Shown here: in pieces, positions 60,489 through 64,000 of the stretch
Position numbering within the stretch: the first letter of the stretch is position 1
Layout of the letters: the number at the start of each line of letters is the position of its first letter
Assembly: GCF_022512515.1 (NCBI RefSeq)
Contig: NZ_JAKWBK010000001.1
Location: forward strand, 1,116,001-1,180,000
DNA length: 64,000 bases
Reading direction: 5' to 3'
From: Paraniabella hibiscisoli
Lineage (GTDB): Bacteria; Bacteroidota; Bacteroidia; Chitinophagales; Chitinophagaceae
Translations under genes and position numbers: made by a program
The notes under the pieces: model-generated
Told to the model about the DNA's origin: nothing
What the model saw: the letters and a program-made list of their open reading frames with translations, nothing else
The model's database searches: none

Positions 60489-62261
60489 TTATCCTTCCGG
60501 CAATGCTTTCCACTTTTTTATAACGGATGTGTACAAAAACATAAATAAGAATCCGGCAATTAAAAGATAGGTACTTAGATCCATCCCCAGCTGTTCTATC
60601 AACACCGGTGGCATTTGTTTGTAATAAAGTGCGCCCAGTTTTGCCCTGTAATGGTTTTTCTGGTGCATGGAAATGATCCCTACGATCAGCAGGATATAGG
60701 GTACGAAACCCACGATGGTGATATTGATGAACACGGCGAGGACCTTCTTCCGTATTTTTCTAAGTAGGATCAGTGGTGTTAGCAAAATAATAGTACCTAT
60801 AATAAAAGCGAGATAGGAAATAACCAGCTCGTTTTGAATGCTTAAGCCCACGACTACCAGACTTAGGGCAATTGCAATAACAATGCCCGCTATTACCGAA
60901 AATAAAAGGGATGACAGACCTGTGGCCCTGAAAACTAAAAGAACCAGCGACAACCCGAATGCCAGCCAACACTGCATTTGAAAGAGAACCGCCCAATAAC
61001 TGTCGCTCTTGATAGAATCTATATTTCCAAATACATTCTTAAGAGCATTGGCATCAAAATAAAGTTGGGTTCTTCCTTGTTCAAAATACTCCTGCTTCAG
61101 GCTTTTGACTCCTTCGACGGGAGAATCGGAAGAGGCTGATACAGAAGCAACAGCGTCTACTGCTGTAGCCACCTCTTCATTGTACTCACGGTTATCAGGC
61201 ATATTATCTCCATTGTACACAAAGTTTTTAACAACAAAGCTGTCGCGGTTGATCAATGGTAACCAGTTTTTAACCGTTAGATTAGTTCCTATCCTGAACT
61301 CTTTAGCCGTTGCCAAAAAAGAAGAAAACAGCTGATGGATTTCCTCCTCACTATTGCGCTTCAGAAGCTGATACAGCTGTTGACTAAGGGCTTGTGATTT
61401 CTGCTGGTTTTCATCAAAACGGGGTGTGCCCTTTACATAAATAGCCGGTCCCTCATCATAGTATCCTTCAGTAAATAACACCCTCGAATAATTGAAATAA
61501 CTTGGTTCGGCTGTCGCTAGAGATGATACATCTACCACTTTATCCTTATCCCAAACCGCCCATGTGCTATCATTAAACGCTTCTGAATAAAGGTGACCCG
61601 GCAGTTCGTCTGCTACACCCTCGTCTCTTGATACTTTTTTAATTGTTTTCCTCAAAGTGTAAAACTGGTACTCATCGGTAAAACGGCTGAGGTAGGGCTT
61701 AGAAAAATCAATAAAGGCTTCGCCTACTTCGCAATAAAGTGTATCAAAAGGAGCGGGATATCTCCTCCTGTCAATCGTATAGTCTTCCTGGTTGAAGGAT
61801 AAAAATGCCGCGGCCAGGTTGGCCTGATCCAGCTTTTTATTATAAACAGCATCTGTATATTTTTCACTGATATATCCCTTGTATCCCATTTGATAGGAGG
61901 AGTAAAAGGTGGATGAAAGCAGGAAGACAATGACATATATTACAAAGGATGAAAAAAGCTGCCACCGGCTGGTAGGGTAGAAGTTCTTGAAGGCATTATG
62001 CCTGAACAATACAATCAGCCACACCACCAAAATAAGCACCGAACAAATAATGCTCAATAACAATATGCCGTTTTTGATATAAATATCATCGGCATTATAG
62101 TCCTGTAATAGCAAGGGGTTCTTAAATACATTCCATCCCAAAGCAAAAAAGATCCCGTGTATGGCAAGGGAAACCAGCAAAACCCATGGCGCCCTGGTTA
62201 TCCATAATAAAGGAAAACGTTCGAGCAGTTGCTTGTCTATTTTATTGATCCAATTTTTCAT
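60489..62261 (-). CDS. Large membrane protein, probable ABC-transporter permease partner
   Basis: Intact, 590 codons. Two groups of hydrophobic segments (residues about 25-130 and 430-580) surround a large soluble region of about 290 residues. The start MKNWINKIDKQLLERFPLLWITRAPWVLLVSL is amphipathic. The gene is 18 bases after the ABC ATPase on the same strand, so it is probably the permease of that transporter. There is no recognised permease signature such as FtsX or MacB, and I could not name the family. It ends near the convergent feoB gene. Confidence 0.6.
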   Translation of the reverse strand: MKNWINKIDKQLLERFPLLWITRAPWVLLVSLAIHGIFFALGWNVFKNPLLLQDYNADDIYIKNGILLLSIICSVLILVVWLIVLFRHNAFKNFYPTSRWQLFSSFVIYVIVFLLSSTFYSSYQMGYKGYISEKYTDAVYNKKLDQANLAAAFLSFNQEDYTIDRRRYPAPFDTLYCEVGEAFIDFSKPYLSRFTDEYQFYTLRKTIKKVSRDEGVADELPGHLYSEAFNDSTWAVWDKDKVVDVSSLATAEPSYFNYSRVLFTEGYYDEGPAIYVKGTPRFDENQQKSQALSQQLYQLLKRNSEEEIHQLFSSFLATAKEFRIGTNLTVKNWLPLINRDSFVVKNFVYNGDNMPDNREYNEEVATAVDAVASVSASSDSPVEGVKSLKQEYFEQGRTQLYFDANALKNVFGNIDSIKSDSYWAVLFQMQCWLAFGLSLVLLVFRATGLSSLLFSVIAGIVIAIALSLVVVGLSIQNELVISYLAFIIGTIILLTPLILLRKIRKKVLAVFINITIVGFVPYILLIVGIISMHQKNHYRAKLGALYYKQMPPVLIEQLGMDLSTYLLIAGFLFMFLYTSVIKKWKALPEG

Positions 62262-62279
62262 TTCGGTTTTTTAAAAGTA

Positions 62280-63431
62280 TCAGGCTACAAAGTACTGGCG
62301 TGTTGAATGCGAAATATTGCGGATATAAGTTATTTCCGTTTTCTGCCGGCCCAAGGCAGAAAGCACTTCGTCAAACTTTATGGAAGCATCGAAATGAACA
62401 ATATATACGCCTCCATTATAGGTCATTTTTTGAGGAGCAAGGCCTTCAAACGCCTGGTTCAGTTGTTCCCGGCTGGCGGTTGTTTCTATTTCAGCAATAA
62501 GATGATTGGCCTGCTGCCCCGCCAGTATTTCATTGTCGGAATATTGCCCGTTTTTAAGATAGATCACTTTGTCTGATATTTTTTCTACCTCATAAAGCTG
62601 CTGAGAGCTTAAGATCAGCGCAATGGGATTATTAACAGAGTTGGCGATCGATTTCAGGTCTTCGAGAATGATCTGCTGCGCCAGAACATCTAAATTAGCC
62701 AGGGGCTCATCCAGCAATAGGAGCTCTGGTTTTCTCAGTAAGGTTCGGGCCAGTTCAAATCGCATTTTGTAGCCCGATGAAAGCTGGTGCCACTTGAGAT
62801 GTTTGTAATTCCACAAGCCCAGCCGGGCAATCATTAGTAATACACGAGGCTCATTTTCCTGCGGCGGATAATGGTAACTTGATAAAACGAGCTTCAAATT
62901 ATCTTTTAAGCTACCGTACCACTTTTTTGTGCGTTGCGGTATATATACCAGTTTGGTTCTTAATTCGAACTCATCTTTAATTGCGGTGCCGAAATCAAAT
63001 TTCAGGCTGCCACTACCAGGCTGAAGTTCTTTGGCCAGCAATCTTAGTAAAGTAGTTTTCCCATTTCCATTTTCCCCCACCAGCCCATACACCTGTCCCT
63101 TCTTTATGCTTACGGATATCGGGCCTAAGGAAAAACCTCCTGCTCTGTATTGTTTGCGGATGTCATCGGCAACTACCACAGGCCTGTCAATATCCTGCTC
63201 CTGCAAACTGATGGCGCTTGTTTTTTGTAAGAGATCTTTTGCTTTTTCAATAAATGCTGCCTGTTCTTGCGGGTACTGTTCTTTCCAATCGGTTAGTGCA
63301 ATCGCCTGTTGGTACAACTCCATATCCTGGGTATCTGCCACACAGTCCAGCAAGCGCCTGAAGCCCAGGTTAGTGTCATTGTTTTCCAAAAAATCCAGCG
63401 TTTCGGCAGCACGGAGCTCCTGTTTCCTCAT
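62280..63431 (-). CDS. ABC transporter ATP-binding protein
   Basis: Intact, 383 codons. Walker A is VGENGNGKTTLLRLL, the signature is LSSGYKMRFELARTLL, Walker B is LLLLDEPLANLD and the H-loop ILSSQQLYEVEKI follows, though the histidine is replaced by glutamine (SSQQ). An N-terminal extension of about 90 residues before the ATPase core is unusual for the family. It pairs with the large membrane protein downstream and could drive export of a lipid, peptide or drug. The H-loop replacement is a detail to note, since this residue normally takes part in hydrolysis. Confidence 0.85.
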   Translation of the reverse strand: MRKQELRAAETLDFLENNDTNLGFRRLLDCVADTQDMELYQQAIALTDWKEQYPQEQAAFIEKAKDLLQKTSAISLQEQDIDRPVVVADDIRKQYRAGGFSLGPISVSIKKGQVYGLVGENGNGKTTLLRLLAKELQPGSGSLKFDFGTAIKDEFELRTKLVYIPQRTKKWYGSLKDNLKLVLSSYHYPPQENEPRVLLMIARLGLWNYKHLKWHQLSSGYKMRFELARTLLRKPELLLLDEPLANLDVLAQQIILEDLKSIANSVNNPIALILSSQQLYEVEKISDKVIYLKNGQYSDNEILAGQQANHLIAEIETTASREQLNQAFEGLAPQKMTYNGGVYIVHFDASIKFDEVLSALGRQKTEITYIRNISHSTRQYFVA

Positions 63432-63493
63432 AGCTTATCTGTTTTACCAAATATACACCACCAATGATTATATCACTTTATGGAGAAAACATT

Positions 63494-63529
63494 TAACAAA
63501 AAATGCCAGGCTTTGTACCCGGCATTTTA
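63494..63529 (-). terminator. Candidate terminator after the OmpA-family gene
   Basis: AAAATGCC (63500-63507) and GGCATTTT (63521-63528) flank a 13-base loop; read on the minus strand it ends with a T run. It lies 20 bases beyond the stop of the OmpA gene. Confidence 0.7.
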
Positions 63530-63547
63530 TATTGCTCAGACAAATAT

Positions 63548-64000
63548 TTACTGCTTTATAAACTCTACTCGCCGGTTATTGGCCTTGCCTTCGGCGGTAG
63601 TATTGGGTGCTGCCGGTTGAGACTCACCCTTTCCATCTGTGGTCATTCGGCTATCGCTGATCCCAAACTGCGAAGACAGTGCCTTTTTAACTGCCTCTGC
63701 CCGTTTTTTAGAAAGACTGAGATTCGCAGCATCGTCGCCATCGCTATCAGTATGGCCTATAATTTTCACGTTAACGGCTTCATTCTCTGTTAAAACACCT
63801 GCTATGTCCTTTAATACGCCATAGCTGGCTGGCTTTATCTTATCACTGTTCACATCAAACAAAATACCGGTAGTAACATATTTTCCTTCTGTTATAAGCT
63901 TGCTGCGTGTATCGGGTGCCCCCACGGCAACCCTGATATTACTCATAAAATATTGATCTGCGTCTGAGCTCGGACCGTCATTTCTGAAGTACAAAGAAGA
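63548..64000 (-). CDS. OmpA-family protein, C-terminal part, cut by window edge
   Basis: Partial; the frame continues to the last base with no start visible. About 150 residues. The OmpA domain is complete: GILFDVNSDKIKPASYGVLKDIAGVL, the peptidoglycan-binding IIGHTDSDGDDAANLSLSKKRAEAVKKAL and the ending KANNRRVEFIKQ. Before it, DQYFMSNIRVAVGAPD resembles the region that follows a PA14-like or lectin-like domain in longer proteins of this type, so the full protein may be much longer. It ties an envelope component to the peptidoglycan. Confidence 0.85.
   Translation of the reverse strand, partial: SSLYFRNDGPSSDADQYFMSNIRVAVGAPDTRSKLITEGKYVTTGILFDVNSDKIKPASYGVLKDIAGVLTENEAVNVKIIGHTDSDGDDAANLSLSKKRAEAVKKALSSQFGISDSRMTTDGKGESQPAAPNTTAEGKANNRRVEFIKQ

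Overview
The window comes from a Bacteroidota genome, most likely from the Chitinophagaceae or a close relative. Supporting signs are TAnnTTTG-type -7 promoter elements, lipoproteins with acidic residues just after the lipid cysteine, FN3-like C-terminal ends of the type used by type IX secretion substrates, and Bacteroidota-restricted families (DUF2480, IPExxxVDY, small single-domain asparaginase). I assign it by family content only. No rRNA, tRNA, CRISPR array, insertion sequence or prophage was seen.

About 35 genes are split by short indels. Nearly all are single-base losses in homopolymer runs, and the reading frame resumes with perfectly conserved sequence. I read these as sequence or assembly errors, not gene decay, so each gene is annotated across its full span with the likely indel positions.

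Layout: 1-6.2 kb holds the end of an NDH-2 dehydrogenase, a CPA1 Na+/H+ antiporter, a pentapeptide-repeat protein, a DUF4198 protein, a metallo-beta-lactamase-fold hydrolase and a zinc alcohol dehydrogenase. 6.2-11.2 kb has a three-subunit xanthine-dehydrogenase-family molybdoenzyme (Tat signal on the Fe-S subunit) flanked by two VOC proteins. 11.4-19 kb has an asparaginase-like protein, a drug exporter, an AraC regulator, DUF983, an ArsC/Spx-like protein and a minus-strand OmpA plus von Willebrand lipoprotein pair. 19-25 kb has Nfu, the pnuC/nadR-like NAD salvage pair, thioredoxin, MtgA, LysE and a GH3-family enzyme. 25-35 kb has an inositol monophosphatase, a four-helix-bundle (S23-type) gene bracketed by tandem and inverted repeats, thiL, an S41 protease lipoprotein, a padR/membrane-protein operon, a nitrilase, recX and a trypsin-like protease with a zinc ribbon. 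35-39 kb has dnaN, a TPM lipoprotein and a PQQ-type sugar dehydrogenase. 39-45 kb is a cobalamin-riboswitch-controlled vitamin B12 uptake operon: TonB receptor plus three surface lipoproteins resembling BtuG/BtuH. 45-64 kb has a sterol desaturase, kdsB, an ECF sigma/membrane-protein pair, CorA, DPP-IV, a secreted metalloprotease, PpiD, pterin dehydratase, FeoB, an ABC exporter and an OmpA protein.

The most unusual observation is a shared C-terminal module in two unrelated secreted enzymes, the sugar dehydrogenase (37319-38934) and the metalloprotease (52258-54297). An FN3-like domain of the type IX secretion style is interrupted before its last strand by two hydrophobic helices, and the second looks exactly like a lipoprotein signal peptide with its own lipobox and acidic export signal. 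This could be a new way to anchor exported enzymes to the outer membrane. The second is the S23 gene cassette with its repeats between suhB and thiL.
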